Of a DNA stretch of 64,000 nucleotides, positions 1-9,933 are shown in pieces (position 1 is the first letter of the stretch; every line of letters starts with the position of its first letter). Source of the DNA: Paenibacillus farraposensis (GTDB lineage Bacteria; Bacillota; Bacilli; Paenibacillales; Paenibacillaceae). The stretch spans positions 142,395-206,394 of the forward strand of contig NZ_JAFFQR010000019.1 of NCBI RefSeq assembly GCF_020736845.1. Direction: 5' to 3'. The translations under genes and the position numbers were made by a program. A model generated the notes under the pieces. The model was not told the origin of the DNA and did not search any database. It saw only the letters and a list, made by a program, of their open reading frames with translations.

Positions 1-295
1 ATTTCCTGTCTTCCTCTTCTTCTACAAATGTATTAAAGGTCTCTTCAACGATTTCCCATTCCGCATCGTCTTGGATCACAAACAATTTAATATCATCGCC
101 TTCTTCCTCATAACGGAAGGCGTAAACATCTGATTCATCAGCTTCAGGATCCACTGGCGCAACCATCATGTACTTCGCTTCGGAACCGTCTACCTCAAAC
201 TTCATAATGACCTCAAACTCTTCCTCGTTGCCCTCATCATCGGCAATATAAATGATTTCCGGCTCTTCTTCCATACCCACTTGATTTTCAGCCAT
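1..295 (-). CDS. DUF1292 domain protein (YrzB-like), partial
   Basis: The frame begins at an ATG at 295 on the minus strand and runs off the window edge, so the C-terminus is not seen. The visible 98 residues are very acidic, with runs of Glu and the pattern typical of DUF1292 (YrzB) proteins: an EIIYIADDEG-like start, then a predicted beta-rich core (FEVIMKFEVDG, KYMMVAPVD, VYAFRYEEEGDD). The function of the family is unknown. It sits just upstream of ruvX-ireB-alaS orthologues in transcription-reverse order; the same neighbours occur in Bacillus (yrzB-yqgF-yrzL-alaS), which supports the call. With all four genes on the minus strand it is probably the last gene of an alaS-ireB-ruvX-yrzB transcription unit. 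Confidence 0.85.
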   Translation of the reverse strand, partial: MAENQVGMEEEPEIIYIADDEGNEEEFEVIMKFEVDGSEAKYMMVAPVDPEADESDVYAFRYEEEGDDIKLFVIQDDAEWEIVEETFNTFVEEEEDRK

Positions 296-309
296 TACGA
301 TATCCCCCT

Positions 310-726
310 TCACCTTGTACTATGTGCGTCCAAATAGTTTTGCAAGATCAGGCTTGCTGCCAGTTTATCGACCACCTGCTTGCGTTTTTTTCGGCTGACG
401 TCGGCTTCCAGAAGCGCACGCTCTGCCGAACGCGTCGTCAGCCGTTCATCCCAAAGGTGAACGGGTAGTCCCAGCAACTCCTTGAGCTGGTTCGCAAACT
501 CAATGCAAATCTCGCCGCGTGGACCCACGGTTCCGTTCATATTTTTCGGCAGACCTACAACCACTTCGCCGATCTCAAGGTCACGGATCAAATCTGCGAT
601 TTTACCGAGCTCACTATTGTCACCACGTCGTTCTATGACTTCCAATCCTTGGGCGGTCCAGCCAAAGGCATCACTTACGGCGACCCCGATTCGGCGGTCC
701 CCGTAATCCAATCCCATTACTTTCAT
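310..726 (-). CDS. ruvX: Putative pre-16S rRNA nuclease / Holliday junction resolvase-like RuvX (YqgF)
   Basis: 138 residues, the usual size for YqgF/RuvX. The N-terminal GLDYGDRRIGVAVSD segment carries the first acidic residue of the RNase H-like fold (Asp7). WDERLTTRSAE and the C-terminal VDKLAASLIL carry the other conserved acidic sites. The family is linked to 5' maturation of 16S rRNA and was earlier proposed as a resolvase; the role here is by homology. The gene lies 9 bases after the ireB-like gene and 14 bases before the DUF1292 gene, so the three are likely co-transcribed. A GGAGACAGGG ribosome site precedes the ATG. Confidence 0.93.
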   Translation of the reverse strand: MKVMGLDYGDRRIGVAVSDAFGWTAQGLEVIERRGDNSELGKIADLIRDLEIGEVVVGLPKNMNGTVGPRGEICIEFANQLKELLGLPVHLWDERLTTRSAERALLEADVSRKKRKQVVDKLAASLILQNYLDAHSTR

Positions 727-735
727 CCCTGTCTC

Positions 736-996
736 CTAACGGTGCTTGGCCAAATAGAAACGTACCAGCTCTTCAATCAGTTCATCGCGTTCTTTTTTGC
801 GTACCAGGCTTCTGGCATTATTATGCCGCGGCACATAAGCCGGATCGCCTGACAACAAATACCCCACAATCTGATTGATCGGATTGTATTCTTTTTCGAC
901 CAATGCATCATATACGGTCAACAAAATTTCCTGGGCAGAGGCTTCCTTCTCATCCGCCTTAACATTAAATTTGACCGTTTTGTCCATGGAATCCAT
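736..996 (-). CDS. IreB-family regulatory phosphoprotein (YrzL, UPF0297)
   Basis: The frame is open from 1023, but the ATG at 996 is preferred: it has a GAGGTG site seven bases upstream and gives the family start [11 protein letters not shown]. The product is 86 residues. In Enterococcus the orthologue IreB is phosphorylated on N-terminal threonines by the PASTA-domain Ser/Thr kinase and affects cephalosporin resistance; the Thr in the DKTVKF segment is the matching position. No catalytic domain is present. It is placed between alaS and ruvX as in Bacillus. Regulation by a Ser/Thr kinase is inference from the family. Confidence 0.9.
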   Translation of the reverse strand: MDSMDKTVKFNVKADEKEASAQEILLTVYDALVEKEYNPINQIVGYLLSGDPAYVPRHNNARSLVRKKERDELIEELVRFYLAKHR

Positions 997-1055
997 TGTT
1001 GACACCTCGCTTCCACAAAACATGTGTACATGTTTATGCCAGCTTATTCTTATCT

Positions 1056-1064
1056 ATCATACCA
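1056..1064 (-). promoter_or_regulatory. Possible extended -10 promoter before the ireB-like gene
   Basis: On the minus strand the gap between alaS and the ireB-like gene reads TGGTATGAT, an extended -10 element (TG-N-TATGAT) about 60 bases before the ATG. No good -35 hexamer is seen at the right distance. It could give the ireB-ruvX-yrzB genes their own promoter in addition to read-through from alaS. Confidence 0.35.
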
Positions 1065-1132
1065 TAAGCAAAGCCCTTCAAGGAAATGTCTTATTTCATT
1101 TTCTTCCTAAAATCCGCTAAAAAGCTCGAACC

Positions 1133-3766
1133 TTATCCTTGAGCAGCTGCCGATACCAGTTCACGGGCACGTTGAAGCGCCTCGTCCAGCTTGCTGGCAT
1201 CCCTGCCTCCGGCTTGCGCCATATCTGGACGTCCACCGCCGCCGCCGCCGCATACGGCAGCAATTTCCTTTACAAGCTTGCCTGCATGGAGCCCAGCCTT
1301 GGTCAGCTCTGCCGGTACAGCTACGACAAAATTGACTTTGTCGTCCATAGCAGCGCCAAGCACCAGTACAGCAGCCGGCAGCTTGCCTTTCAGCTCATCG
1401 GCAATCGCACGCAGCGCGTCCATGCTGGAAGCCTGTACGCGTGTAGCGAGCAACTGCACTCCACCAGCTTGCACGACCTGATCCGTCAGTTGGCCCGCTT
1501 CAATAGCGCTCAGCTTGCTTTGCAGCGATTCATTTTCACGACTGAGGTCTTTAATTTGCTGCTGCAAGGATTCAATGCGCTTTGGCACCTCGGACAGCTT
1601 GGATTTAACAAGACCGGCCGCCACCTTTAACAACTCCAGTTGACCTTCCATATATTCAAAGCCAAAACGTCCGGTTACCGCTTCAATGCGACGCACACCT
1701 GATCCGATACCGCTCTCGCTGACAAGCTTGAACAGCCCGATTTGTGAGGTATTGCTGACATGACAGCCGCCACACAGCTCAATGCTGTAATCGCCCACCT
1801 TCACGACACGCACGATATCTCCGTATTTTTCACCAAACAGCGCCATTGCTCCCATGGCCTTGGCTTCATCAATCGGTTTCAAATCAATATTGACATCCAG
1901 CTGATTCCAGATCGCACGGTTAACCCGCAATTCAATATCCGCCAGTTCCTCTGCTGTAATGCTTCCGAAATGGGAGAAGTCAAAACGCAGACGTCCTGAT
2001 TCTACCAAAGAACCTGCCTGATTGACATGGTCGCCCAGCACTTCCTTGAGCGCTTTGTGCAGCAAATGTGTAGCCGTATGATTTTTCTCTATATCCCCGC
2101 GCGAGGCCTGGTCTACTTCTGCTTTCACCATATCGCCAACGTGCAGCTCACCAGACTCTATGACGACCTGATGCACATGCTGACCCTGTGGCGCCTTGAA
2201 CAGTCCTTCAACCTTGGCAGTCACCATACCGCCGCGCAGCAAGCCCTGGTCGCTGACTTGACCGCCGCTTTCGGCATAGAAAGGAGTCACATCTAAAACG
2301 ATCTGACAGGACTGCCCTTCACTAACCTTGTCCACCAGCACATCTTCATATATAATCGCCACAACTTTAGACTCAGTTACGAGGTCATTATAACCAACAA
2401 AATCACTTTTAACCGCCAATTCGGATAATGCTCCGCCCTGAATCTTCATGCTCGCATTGTCCTGATGAGCGTCACGCGCACGTTTGCGTTGCTCCTGCAT
2501 CGCCTGATCAAAGCCCTCACGGTCTACTTTCAAGTCTTGCTCGTCCGCATAATCCTCGGTAAGGTCGAACGGGAAGCCGTACGTATCATACAGCTTGAAT
2601 GCGTCCGCACCGCTGATGATATTGCGGCCTTCAGCCTTGGCCTGAGCACTGATATCGGCCAAAATAGCGAGTCCGTCTGTCAGTGTTTCGTGGAAACGCT
2701 CCTCTTCCGTTTTGATCACCTTCACGATGAAATCGCGCTTGTCCACCACCTCAGGGTAGTACACGCCCATGATATCCCCAACCGTTTCCACCAGTTCAAA
2801 CATAAATGGACGGTTCATCCCCAGCATTTTTCCGTAACGTACAGCACGGCGCAGCAAACGGCGAATAACATAACCCCGTCCTTCATTGGAAGGCAGCACA
2901 CCATCGCCAATCGCAAAAGCTACGGTACGAACATGGTCAGCAATAACCTTGAGGGCCACATCGCTGTCCACATTTTCGTTGTACTTGACTCCTGCCATCG
3001 CAGCCGTTTTTTGGATCAGCGGCTGGAAAAGATCAGTATCAAAATTGGAATCTACATTTTGCAAAATGGATGCGAAACGCTCCAGACCGGCTCCGGTATC
3101 AATATTTTTGTTTGGAAGCGGCGTGTAGCTGCCATCTTTATTATGGTTGAATTGCGAGAATACAAGGTTCCATACTTCCAGATAACGCTCGTTTTCTCCA
3201 CCCGGATACATTTCAGGGTCTGTCATGTCGCTGCCGTAGGCTTCACCGCGATCATAAAAGATTTCCGTGCATGGTCCGCAAGGGCCTTCACCGATATCCC
3301 AGAAGTTATCTTCCAATTTGATAATACGTTCAGCGGGAAGTCCAATCTTTTCGTTCCACAGTTTGTACGCTTCTTCATCTTCAGGATACACGGTAACAGC
3401 CAGACGCTCCGGATCAAAGCCAATCCATTTAGGATCAGTCAGAAACTCCCATGCCCACGTAATGGCCTCTTCTTTAAAATAGTCGCCAATGGAAAAGTTG
3501 CCCAGCATTTCGAAAAAAGTGTGGTGACGGCGCGTTTTGCCGACATTTTCAATGTCATTCGTACGAATACATTTTTGCGAATTGGCGATACGTGGATTTT
3601 CAGGCTTTACACGTCCGTCAAAATAAGGCTTAAGCGGCGCCATACCTGCATTAATCCACAGCAAGGAAGGATCTTTATGAGGAACAAGCGGTGCGCTTGG
3701 TTCAATCACATGTCTCTTGCTTCCAAAAAATTCCAGCCATTTGGAGCGGATTTCACTAGCTTTCAT
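1133..3766 (-). CDS. alaS: Alanyl-tRNA synthetase
   Basis: 877 residues, full length for bacterial AlaRS. The class II catalytic core is at the N-terminus ([15 protein letters not shown], then motif 2 around [15 protein letters not shown]). The editing domain shows the zinc-binding [11 protein letters not shown] and CGGCHV motifs in the second half, and the glycine-rich DHHA1/C-Ala end ([16 protein letters not shown]) is intact. It charges tRNA-Ala in the cytoplasm and edits Ser/Gly mischarging. An AGGAGG-like site precedes the ATG. The T-box leader upstream (3824-4042) shows that expression responds to uncharged tRNA. Confidence 0.98.
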   Translation of the reverse strand: MKASEIRSKWLEFFGSKRHVIEPSAPLVPHKDPSLLWINAGMAPLKPYFDGRVKPENPRIANSQKCIRTNDIENVGKTRRHHTFFEMLGNFSIGDYFKEEAITWAWEFLTDPKWIGFDPERLAVTVYPEDEEAYKLWNEKIGLPAERIIKLEDNFWDIGEGPCGPCTEIFYDRGEAYGSDMTDPEMYPGGENERYLEVWNLVFSQFNHNKDGSYTPLPNKNIDTGAGLERFASILQNVDSNFDTDLFQPLIQKTAAMAGVKYNENVDSDVALKVIADHVRTVAFAIGDGVLPSNEGRGYVIRRLLRRAVRYGKMLGMNRPFMFELVETVGDIMGVYYPEVVDKRDFIVKVIKTEEERFHETLTDGLAILADISAQAKAEGRNIISGADAFKLYDTYGFPFDLTEDYADEQDLKVDREGFDQAMQEQRKRARDAHQDNASMKIQGGALSELAVKSDFVGYNDLVTESKVVAIIYEDVLVDKVSEGQSCQIVLDVTPFYAESGGQVSDQGLLRGGMVTAKVEGLFKAPQGQHVHQVVIESGELHVGDMVKAEVDQASRGDIEKNHTATHLLHKALKEVLGDHVNQAGSLVESGRLRFDFSHFGSITAEELADIELRVNRAIWNQLDVNIDLKPIDEAKAMGAMALFGEKYGDIVRVVKVGDYSIELCGGCHVSNTSQIGLFKLVSESGIGSGVRRIEAVTGRFGFEYMEGQLELLKVAAGLVKSKLSEVPKRIESLQQQIKDLSRENESLQSKLSAIEAGQLTDQVVQAGGVQLLATRVQASSMDALRAIADELKGKLPAAVLVLGAAMDDKVNFVVAVPAELTKAGLHAGKLVKEIAAVCGGGGGGRPDMAQAGGRDASKLDEALQRARELVSAAAQG

Positions 3767-3823
3767 ATAAGTAGCCTCCTAGTTTATGGTGTCACTTGTT
3801 CTTGGCATAGACCATAAAAACAG

Positions 3824-4042
3824 AAAAACGCCCCTGAACGGATCAGGGACGATTGTATCGCGGTACCACCCTGGTTATCGCCGTCCCCTCTGTACAAAAT
3901 GCCTCATGCGCAAGCGCATATTCAGGCATCTGTTTGATGGACGAGATCGCCTTGTTTTCACTGGTAACGGGAGCATCCCGGTGGGTTCAGCCTGCACTCC
4001 GAAATGAGCCTTCCCTACTGGATAAACACATTTAAACATACT
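3824..4042 (-). promoter_or_regulatory. T-box riboswitch leader of alaS
   Basis: The minus strand carries the 14-base T-box core AGGGTGGTACCGCG (3859-3872), followed by a stem of CCCTG/CAGGG type and TTTTT (3824-3851), which forms the terminator. The segment GGATGCTCCC near 3970-3980 places a GCT alanine codon (3972-3974) in the spot expected for the specifier loop; this is an inference by eye. The leader is about 220 bases from the presumed start of transcription to the end of the terminator. Uncharged tRNA-Ala would stabilise the antiterminator and raise alaS expression. Confidence 0.9.
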
Positions 4043-4048
4043 CATTTT

Positions 4049-4077
4049 AGTATATCTGTGTCATTTAGCCGTGTCAA
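4049..4077 (-). promoter_or_regulatory. Sigma-A promoter of alaS
   Basis: On the minus strand TTGACA (4072-4077) and TATACT (4049-4054) are separated by exactly 17 bases, close to the consensus. It lies just upstream of the T-box leader. Confidence 0.85.
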
Positions 4078-4116
4078 CGCGATTTCCGACAGGAGCCATG
4101 TGGAGAAGATACAAAA

Positions 4117-5184
4117 TCAGATCGTTTTACGCTTCACATAATAAGCAAAAAAATGCTGGAGCGCCACCTTCAATACTGCCATTACAGGCACAGCCAAAAT
4201 CAGACCGGTAATTCCCGCTATTTCCCCACCCACCAGCAGGGCGAATATGATTGAGATCGGATGCAAATGCAGAGTTCGTCCAACCACCTGAGGTGAAATG
4301 ACATTACTTTCCAGCACTTGAATACAGGTGTTAACGACAGCGACCAGCAACACCATTTTTAATGAAACGGTAGAAGCCATAACGACTGCCGGAGCAGCAC
4401 CCAAAAAAGGACCCAAATAAGGAACGATATTAAAAATCGCCACCACTCCTGCCAGCAGCAGCGCATAAGGCATGCCAATGAGCACATATCCGATGTAAGC
4501 CATCACGCCAATAATGACACATACCAGCAGTTGTCCCCTGACGTAGTTGCCAAGGGCCTGATCAATCTCCTTAAGCACGGTTACAATCGCTTTGCGGCGG
4601 GAACGCGGGAGATAAGATACAATCGTTCGCTCAAACACTTCAAAATCCTTTAAAATATAAAAAATGAGAAACGGCACAATGAACACATTGAACAGCATGT
4701 TGATCATTCCACCGATGTTGTCCATAAAGTTGGAAATCCCCGTGGCCATCCGGTTTTCCAGCTGGAAAAACCATTGGTTCATACCGGTTCGTACCCCTAG
4801 CGGCAAAATGCCGTTATCCATATTCGACATGATTCCCTGTGCGTGCATGGTCAGCTCGGGCAGATGCTCATTCAGCTCATCCAGCTGCTCAATGAACATC
4901 GGGATCAGATTCATCAAAATGACAACGAGGCTGGCCAAAAATACAGCATAAATAAGCAGCACAGCCACACTTCGAGGCACCTTGCGACCGCCAAGCATAT
5001 TGACAATTGGATTCAGCACATAGGAAATAATCATCGCTACCGCAAATGGAGCAATGATCGTTTTTAGAAAATCATACAGATGAAAAAACAAAGGTCTCAG
5101 CAGCCAGATAAAATATAAAATGACAAGTCCCAGCAGCGTCCATATCCCGTACCGGAACAGCCTATTCTTCGTTAATTGCTCCAT
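4117..5184 (-). CDS. AI-2E family transporter (YrrI/PerM-like membrane protein)
   Basis: 355 residues with about seven or eight hydrophobic segments: a pair near residues 13-60, one at 70-95, a loop with amphipathic segment to 150, then several from 155 to the end. The C-terminal part has the family pattern NIVPYLGPFLGAAPAVVMA and PQVVGRTLHLHPISIIFALLVGGEIAG. The family includes TqsA (autoinducer-2 export) and Na+/H+ antiporters, so the substrate cannot be told from sequence. In Bacillus the orthologue yrrI also lies next to alaS. The start at 5184 has a GGGGGCACAGT ribosome site. It is transcribed toward alaS. Confidence 0.9.
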   Translation of the reverse strand: MEQLTKNRLFRYGIWTLLGLVILYFIWLLRPLFFHLYDFLKTIIAPFAVAMIISYVLNPIVNMLGGRKVPRSVAVLLIYAVFLASLVVILMNLIPMFIEQLDELNEHLPELTMHAQGIMSNMDNGILPLGVRTGMNQWFFQLENRMATGISNFMDNIGGMINMLFNVFIVPFLIFYILKDFEVFERTIVSYLPRSRRKAIVTVLKEIDQALGNYVRGQLLVCVIIGVMAYIGYVLIGMPYALLLAGVVAIFNIVPYLGPFLGAAPAVVMASTVSLKMVLLVAVVNTCIQVLESNVISPQVVGRTLHLHPISIIFALLVGGEIAGITGLILAVPVMAVLKVALQHFFAYYVKRKTI

Positions 5185-5270
5185 ACTGTGCCCCCTTACC
5201 GGACTAGCCTTATTTAAGTATATGCTTGTATCTATGCTTTAATCCTTCCCCCGAGTCTTGGATTTACCAT

Positions 5271-5297
5271 TAACAAAATCATGCCATCTGTCGATAT
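5271..5297 (+). promoter_or_regulatory. Sigma-D-like (motility) promoter of the chemoreceptor gene
   Basis: TAAC (5271-5274), 15 bases, then GTCGATAT (5290-5297). The Bacillus sigma-D consensus is TAAA-N15-GCCGATAT, so 3 of 4 and 7 of 8 positions match with ideal spacing. It lies 52 bases before the ATG of the chemotaxis receptor, which is the class of gene sigma-D controls. Confidence 0.65.
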
Positions 5298-5349
5298 AAG
5301 TACAAAGAACTAAAGATTTTCACATTTCTGAATCACCGGAGGTCGTTAC

Positions 5350-7323
5350 ATGAACTTGAAAATGAAACTTATTCTCTTTTTTACTTGCATTGTGGTCGTA
5401 GCGGCTGGACCTTTATCTGTCATTAGCATGACAAGCATTAAAAATCAGGCTAACCATGATATCCAAGAACTAATGAGCAGCAAAGCCTCCGAAACCGTCA
5501 ACCAACTCGACGGATGGACGCGCGGGAACTCCCAAATTATCGAAACACTATCAGCAGAACTCCAATCGAGTGACATTCCTTCGGATGCCAAGGTAACATC
5601 CCTGAAAACGGCATTCCAACACTATAAGGATCAAAACATTTCCAATATTTATGCAGGCTTTGAGGATGGAACCTACTGGGATGGCTCAGGCTGGTTTGAA
5701 GCAGGCTATGATCCTCGTACCCGTCCGTGGTACAAGGATACCATAGCCAAAGGGGATATCTATTATTCCTCCCCGTATATTGATGCGGCCAGCAGCAATT
5801 TCACCGTCTCAATTGCCCACCCTCTCAAGGATTCCAACGGCTCCATCATCGGGGTGGTCAGCGAGGATATTTTGTTAAACGATATGACCAAAATCATTAA
5901 AGACATTAATCTGAACGGATTGGGCTATGCATTTTTGATTGACCAAAATGGAGTTGTCGTCGCCCATCCAGATAACAAGCTGGCTGGCAAAAATCTCAAG
6001 GACACGCCTGAACTGGGTTCATCTACTGCAACGCTGCTGAGCGCTTCTTCGGGTAAAGCAGATTACAGCTACAATGGCAGTGACCGTCAGCTTTACTTTA
6101 AAAAGATGCCTAGTACAGGCTGGATTGTAGGATTGTCGATTTCAAAAGATATTGCTTTTCAGGAGTATTACTCTACTCGCAACCAACTGATCATTGCCGT
6201 TGCCATTATTTTCGTCGTTGCCATGCTGCTGGCGGTCTGGGCAGCAAACAGCTTTATCAAGCCGATTCTGAAGCTGCAAATGAATGTCAAACGAGTCGCT
6301 GAAGGGGATATGACAACACGCGTAGATATTAAGGGCAAAGATGAAATCGCCAGCCTGGGTACGGATTTTAATCTCATGTCGGATAATCTCTCTAACCTGC
6401 TGCGCAAGGTAGCAGATACAGCTGCCGATGTCAGCTCAGCTTCGCATGATATGCACCAGCACGCCAAAGATACGGGAACGATCGCGTCACAAATCTCCAG
6501 CGCCGTTCAGGAACTGGCCCAGGGAGCAAGCGATCAGGCTGAGGCCGTGTATTCCGGTTCGGAGAAGCTGACACACATGACAGACTCCATCAACCAGATA
6601 GGCGAAAGTGTCAAACGAACCCAAACTGCCGTGTTCGAGACCGATTCTGCCGTGCTGGCAGGCTATGAAACAGCAGAACGTCAAGCGAAGCTGGCGGCAG
6701 AATCCAGACAAACAACGACTGCGGCTGGAGAGGCGGTTGACTCGCTCACGCTAAAAACGCAGGACATTGAGCGGTTGGCCGGGGCCATCCACGATATCGC
6801 CGCACAAACCAATCTGTTGGCTCTCAATGCTTCAATCGAAGCAGCACGGGCCGGGGAGCACGGACGAGGTTTTGCCGTCGTCGCGGGGGAAGTACGAAAG
6901 CTGGCTGAACAAGCGGGCAGTTCCAGTGACAGCATTATGAATAAGCTGGAAGAGATCAAGCTTGCGGGAGTACGAAGTGCAGAGGAAATGAAGAAGGCTC
7001 TTGCAGTAACTGTGGAACAGGAGCAGGCTGCTATCGCAACGAGACAGGCATTTGAATCCATCCGGGGAGCTTCACAGCATATGCTTACTCAAATTGAGGA
7101 CGTCTCCGCTGCGTCAGATCATCTGCGTGTGAATGCCGGACATATTTCTGACGTCATCTCCAGCGTTGTTGCCGTCTCTGAACAAAGCGCAGCTTCTACC
7201 GAGGAAGTAGCTTCCTCCGTGCAGGAACAGGGCCATGCCATGAACAATATTGCCACCCTTTCCGCCAAACTCGATTCGCACGCAGATCTGCTGCTGGAAG
7301 AGGTCAAACGCTTTAAACTGTAG
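5350..7323 (+). CDS. Methyl-accepting chemotaxis protein with dCache_1 sensor domain
   Basis: 657 residues. One membrane segment at about 7-29, an extracellular double Cache domain at 30-275, a second membrane segment at about 280-303, HAMP at 303-358, and a long coiled-coil signalling domain whose tip carries the conserved [24 protein letters not shown] hairpin. Within the sensor, Y120, R125, W127, Y128, Y143, D145 and D173 match the pattern of amino-acid-binding dCache_1 domains such as PctA, so amino acids are the likely attractants (inference). The ATG is preceded by CCGGAGG. It is transcribed alone, away from its neighbours, behind a sigma-D-like promoter. Confidence 0.93.
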   Translation: MNLKMKLILFFTCIVVVAAGPLSVISMTSIKNQANHDIQELMSSKASETVNQLDGWTRGNSQIIETLSAELQSSDIPSDAKVTSLKTAFQHYKDQNISNIYAGFEDGTYWDGSGWFEAGYDPRTRPWYKDTIAKGDIYYSSPYIDAASSNFTVSIAHPLKDSNGSIIGVVSEDILLNDMTKIIKDINLNGLGYAFLIDQNGVVVAHPDNKLAGKNLKDTPELGSSTATLLSASSGKADYSYNGSDRQLYFKKMPSTGWIVGLSISKDIAFQEYYSTRNQLIIAVAIIFVVAMLLAVWAANSFIKPILKLQMNVKRVAEGDMTTRVDIKGKDEIASLGTDFNLMSDNLSNLLRKVADTAADVSSASHDMHQHAKDTGTIASQISSAVQELAQGASDQAEAVYSGSEKLTHMTDSINQIGESVKRTQTAVFETDSAVLAGYETAERQAKLAAESRQTTTAAGEAVDSLTLKTQDIERLAGAIHDIAAQTNLLALNASIEAARAGEHGRGFAVVAGEVRKLAEQAGSSSDSIMNKLEEIKLAGVRSAEEMKKALAVTVEQEQAAIATRQAFESIRGASQHMLTQIEDVSAASDHLRVNAGHISDVISSVVAVSEQSAASTEEVASSVQEQGHAMNNIATLSAKLDSHADLLLEEVKRFKL

Positions 7324-7360
7324 CATGGGTTATCCCTGTAAAACTGTGGTTATAAAAGAA

Positions 7361-7398
7361 GGTGACTCCCGGGCCAATAAGAGCCGCGGGGAGTCACC
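7361..7398. terminator. Hairpin after the chemoreceptor gene
   Basis: GGTGACTCCC (7361-7370) pairs with GGGAGTCACC (7389-7398) as a 10-base-pair perfect stem about 40 bases after the stop codon. The following tract is only moderately T-rich (CTCTTCGTTATATTT), so termination is likely but may be weak. Confidence 0.65.
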
Positions 7399-7502
7399 CT
7401 CTTCGTTATATTTATCAAGCCTTATCTGCCCATTCGTTATATTGCAAGCCATGGGTAGAGGCTGCTCCATCGTAAACAGCCTGTCCGCTCCATGTGCAAA
7501 GC

Positions 7503-7724
7503 TTAAGAAGAAGCATGAATCTGCGGCAATTCCTGTTGCACCATCTCATCTCCAAAGAACAGGTCATCCAACGAGCTGAGCGTTCCATCCTCTTCTACTT
7601 GGTAGACGGACATCTTTTCACCATTTACCTGAAGTTCGATAAAGCATCCCCAGCAATAAAATTGATGGGAACCAATTTTGCCGATATCTTTGGAATTACA
7701 ATTCGGACATCTCAATAAACTCAC
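7503..7724 (-). CDS. Small zinc-ribbon protein, function unknown
   Basis: 73 residues with CPNC near the N-terminus and CWGC about 20 residues later, a zinc-ribbon arrangement (C-x2-C ... C-x2-C). The rest is acidic with no known domain that I recognise. The GTG start at 7724 immediately follows the stop of the PRC-barrel gene (one base between), which suggests translational coupling; a TTG at 7715 is an alternative. It is probably co-transcribed with the PRC-barrel gene. Confidence 0.75.
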   Translation of the reverse strand: MSLLRCPNCNSKDIGKIGSHQFYCWGCFIELQVNGEKMSVYQVEEDGTLSSLDDLFFGDEMVQQELPQIHASS

Positions 7725-7725
7725 C

Positions 7726-8247
7726 CTATCTATTAACAGAATATATGGCTTTTTCCAGACGCTGCTCGCTTAACGGGGGTACCATAACAGCATTTTCCCC
7801 GATGGACATATCTTCGGTGCAGGGCAGCCATTTCCGCCCTTCTATAATATCCGATACAAAACCATCGCTGATTTCCAAGCCTATTATGTTATTGCCCATT
7901 TCCTTGTTAAAATAAACATCCGAGATGTGCCCGAGCATAAGCCCTTCCTCTGTCAGCACGGATAAATCCTTCAGTTTACCGGGCCCAAGCAAGTACGTAT
8001 GTTGTATCTCACCGACCTCCATTTTACGTACAGCCTGCTGATTACGGATCATGATCGCATCTTCACCATACGCAACGATGTCATTCCAAGCAACAACCTT
8101 CACTTGAGAAGAAAAAAGACCTTTGCCTTCCAGCTCGATCCCCGTAATTCTCCAATCAGCAGTCACCATAAAATCATGTATTTTACCAATCTGCTTCCCG
8201 TTCTCCACATCAAAAACGGCAAGCCCGATCATATCCTGAAGCTTCAT
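7726..8247 (-). CDS. PRC-barrel domain protein (YrrD-like)
   Basis: 173 residues containing two PRC-barrel units: residues about 3-75 (MIGLAVFDVENGKQIGKIHDFMV ... WRITGIELEG) and about 90-160 (LSVLTEEGLMLGHISDVYF ... IIGLEISDG). PRC barrels are small beta-barrel modules found in RimM and photosynthetic reaction centre subunits; the function of stand-alone firmicute YrrD proteins is not known. The ATG at 8247 has a strong AGGAGGTACC site. In Bacillus yrrD lies in the same neighbourhood of alaS and iscS-type genes. Confidence 0.88.
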   Translation of the reverse strand: MKLQDMIGLAVFDVENGKQIGKIHDFMVTADWRITGIELEGKGLFSSQVKVVAWNDIVAYGEDAIMIRNQQAVRKMEVGEIQHTYLLGPGKLKDLSVLTEEGLMLGHISDVYFNKEMGNNIIGLEISDGFVSDIIEGRKWLPCTEDMSIGENAVMVPPLSEQRLEKAIYSVNR

Positions 8248-8381
8248 AATTAGGGTACCTCCTCATTCTGCAAATCAGAACGAAGGTGCGGTCCTGTTCG
8301 TACATGCCTGTCAGACCTTGCTTCCGTTCATGCAATGAAATGGAAAACCGCCCTCCCTTCCTTGTAAATGCGGAGATAATC

Positions 8382-9533
8382 CTAGTACCTAGTACGCAGC
8401 CGCTTCCAGATGGTTTCAATTTTCCGGGCCGTGTATTCCATTTCTTCCATAGTATTACCCAAACCGAAGCTAAAACGAATCGCTGATTTCAAAACATCTT
8501 CAGGAAGATTCATCGCCTGCAGTACATGCGACAGCTCCAGAGATCCGGACGTGCAAGCAGAGCCGCTGGCCGCTGCAATTCCTTCCATGTCGAGATTCAT
8601 CAGCATGGTTTCTGTACCGATGGCCGGAAAGCTAACATTCAGGACATTGGGGAGAGAATGCTCTGGATCACCATTGATCACAAAAGCATCGCTTCCCAAC
8701 GTGTCTTCCAATGCTTTAAGCAAAGTCTCGCGAAGCTTTGCATCATGAGTCCAGCGCTCCTCTATTGAAGCATTGGCCAGTGTCGCAGCTTTTGCCAGAC
8801 CGGCAATTCCCGCGATGTTTTCGGTACCGGCGCGGCGTTTTTTCTCTTGGAGTCCTCCATGCAATAGCGGCTGAAGGCGTGTACCCTGACGAACATACAG
8901 CGCTCCCATCCCTTGCGGACCATTAATCTTGTGACCCGATAAACTAAGCAAATCAATCGGAAGGCTCTGGCAATCGATGTGAACATGGCCGAAAGCTTGT
9001 ACTCCATCTATATGGAACACAATACCATGTTCTCTTGCAATCTGCCCTACTTCATGAATCGGCTGGATCACACCCACCTCATTGTTGGCATACATCATGC
9101 TGATCAAAAACGTATCGGGCCGAATGGCAGTCTTTATATCCGCAGGGTTCACACGCCCTTTGCTGTTGACCGGAACGTAAGTTACCTCATATCCCGCTTT
9201 TTCAAGTTCATCGCAAGCATGGAGCACCGCATGATGCTCGATCGCGGTTGTAATGATGTGCCCGGAAGTACGACCATCTGCCGTAGCTGTCCCGAACAGG
9301 GCCAGATTATCGCTTTCTGTCCCACCGCTCGTAAATATGATTTCTTCAGGCTTACAGCCTAAAGAGGCCGCAACGGCATCCCGCGCACCACTGACAATGC
9401 GCTTGGCATCCCGGCCAAAGGCATGAACGCTCGAAGCGTTGCCGAATTGGCCGGTCATAATGTCCATCATAGTCTGCGCAACCTCAGGATGCATAGGAGT
9501 CGATGCGGCATGATCCAGATAAATTCTGCTCAT
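8382..9533 (-). CDS. iscS: Cysteine desulfurase (IscS/YrvO type)
   Basis: About 383 residues from the ATG at 9533, chosen because GAGGTGG lies seven bases upstream and it gives the family start MSRIYLDHAAST. The pyridoxal-phosphate lysine is in LSLSGHKINGPQG and the catalytic cysteine in AASGSACTSGS. The enzyme removes sulfur from cysteine and passes it on, in Bacillus YrvO chiefly to MnmA for 2-thiouridine in tRNA. mnmA starts about 1.1 kb away on the other strand, with only cymR between them, consistent with that partnership. Specificity for MnmA over other acceptors is inference. Confidence 0.95.
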   Translation of the reverse strand: MSRIYLDHAASTPMHPEVAQTMMDIMTGQFGNASSVHAFGRDAKRIVSGARDAVAASLGCKPEEIIFTSGGTESDNLALFGTATADGRTSGHIITTAIEHHAVLHACDELEKAGYEVTYVPVNSKGRVNPADIKTAIRPDTFLISMMYANNEVGVIQPIHEVGQIAREHGIVFHIDGVQAFGHVHIDCQSLPIDLLSLSGHKINGPQGMGALYVRQGTRLQPLLHGGLQEKKRRAGTENIAGIAGLAKAATLANASIEERWTHDAKLRETLLKALEDTLGSDAFVINGDPEHSLPNVLNVSFPAIGTETMLMNLDMEGIAAASGSACTSGSLELSHVLQAMNLPEDVLKSAIRFSFGLGNTMEEMEYTARKIETIWKRLRTRY

Positions 9534-9821
9534 GTTCATCCACCTCAAATATAAAACATCTTGTTCTTAGTATTGCCGAAGTTCAATTGTATACTTTTTT
9601 TGAACATAGTGCACTTGATGACTTAGTGGGGCTCATCAGCCACTTCCTTCAATTGTATATTGAGGCATACAAAGTAGCAATAATAAATCTTGCCGATCTT
9701 GGGCGATGGGAATTATCCTGCGTGCTCGTTCTGGGATTTTACCGTTTCATGTAGTGATTAAGTCTGCTACTCTAATTTCATGTTGGATAAGCTCAGACGT
9801 CCAAACGCCCCCTATCTATTA
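9534..9821. other. Intergenic stretch between iscS and cymR
   Basis: About 290 bases with no gene that I can support. A plus-strand frame across it gives no recognisable protein. About 55 to 80 bases before the iscS start, the minus strand has a GTTCAA ... TTGAAC inverted pair, 13 bases apart, around a TATACAAT sequence, which could be a promoter with an operator. Confidence 0.3.
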
Positions 9822-9862
9822 AACAAGAAAAAAACACCCCACCAGCGTAGCAGTAGAGTGTT
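9822..9862 (-). terminator. Terminator after cymR
   Basis: On the minus strand AACACTC and GGGTGTT form a stem followed by TTTTTTTC. It lies about 70 bases downstream of the cymR stop and separates that gene from iscS. Confidence 0.7.
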
Positions 9863-9933
9863 ACCGATACTATCGGATTGCACAACAGGATTTTCAATGA
9901 ATAGATGCGAATCATTTTCTTTATTTATTAACT

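Noticed and set aside
2465..3817. 450-codon open frame on the plus strand
   Set aside because: It is antisense to alaS, which is conserved along its whole length; the antisense protein has no recognisable domain or ribosome site.
9503..9754. 83-codon plus-strand frame between iscS and cymR
   Set aside because: No ribosome site at its start, overlaps the iscS 5' end, and the product is not recognisable; listed only as intergenic.
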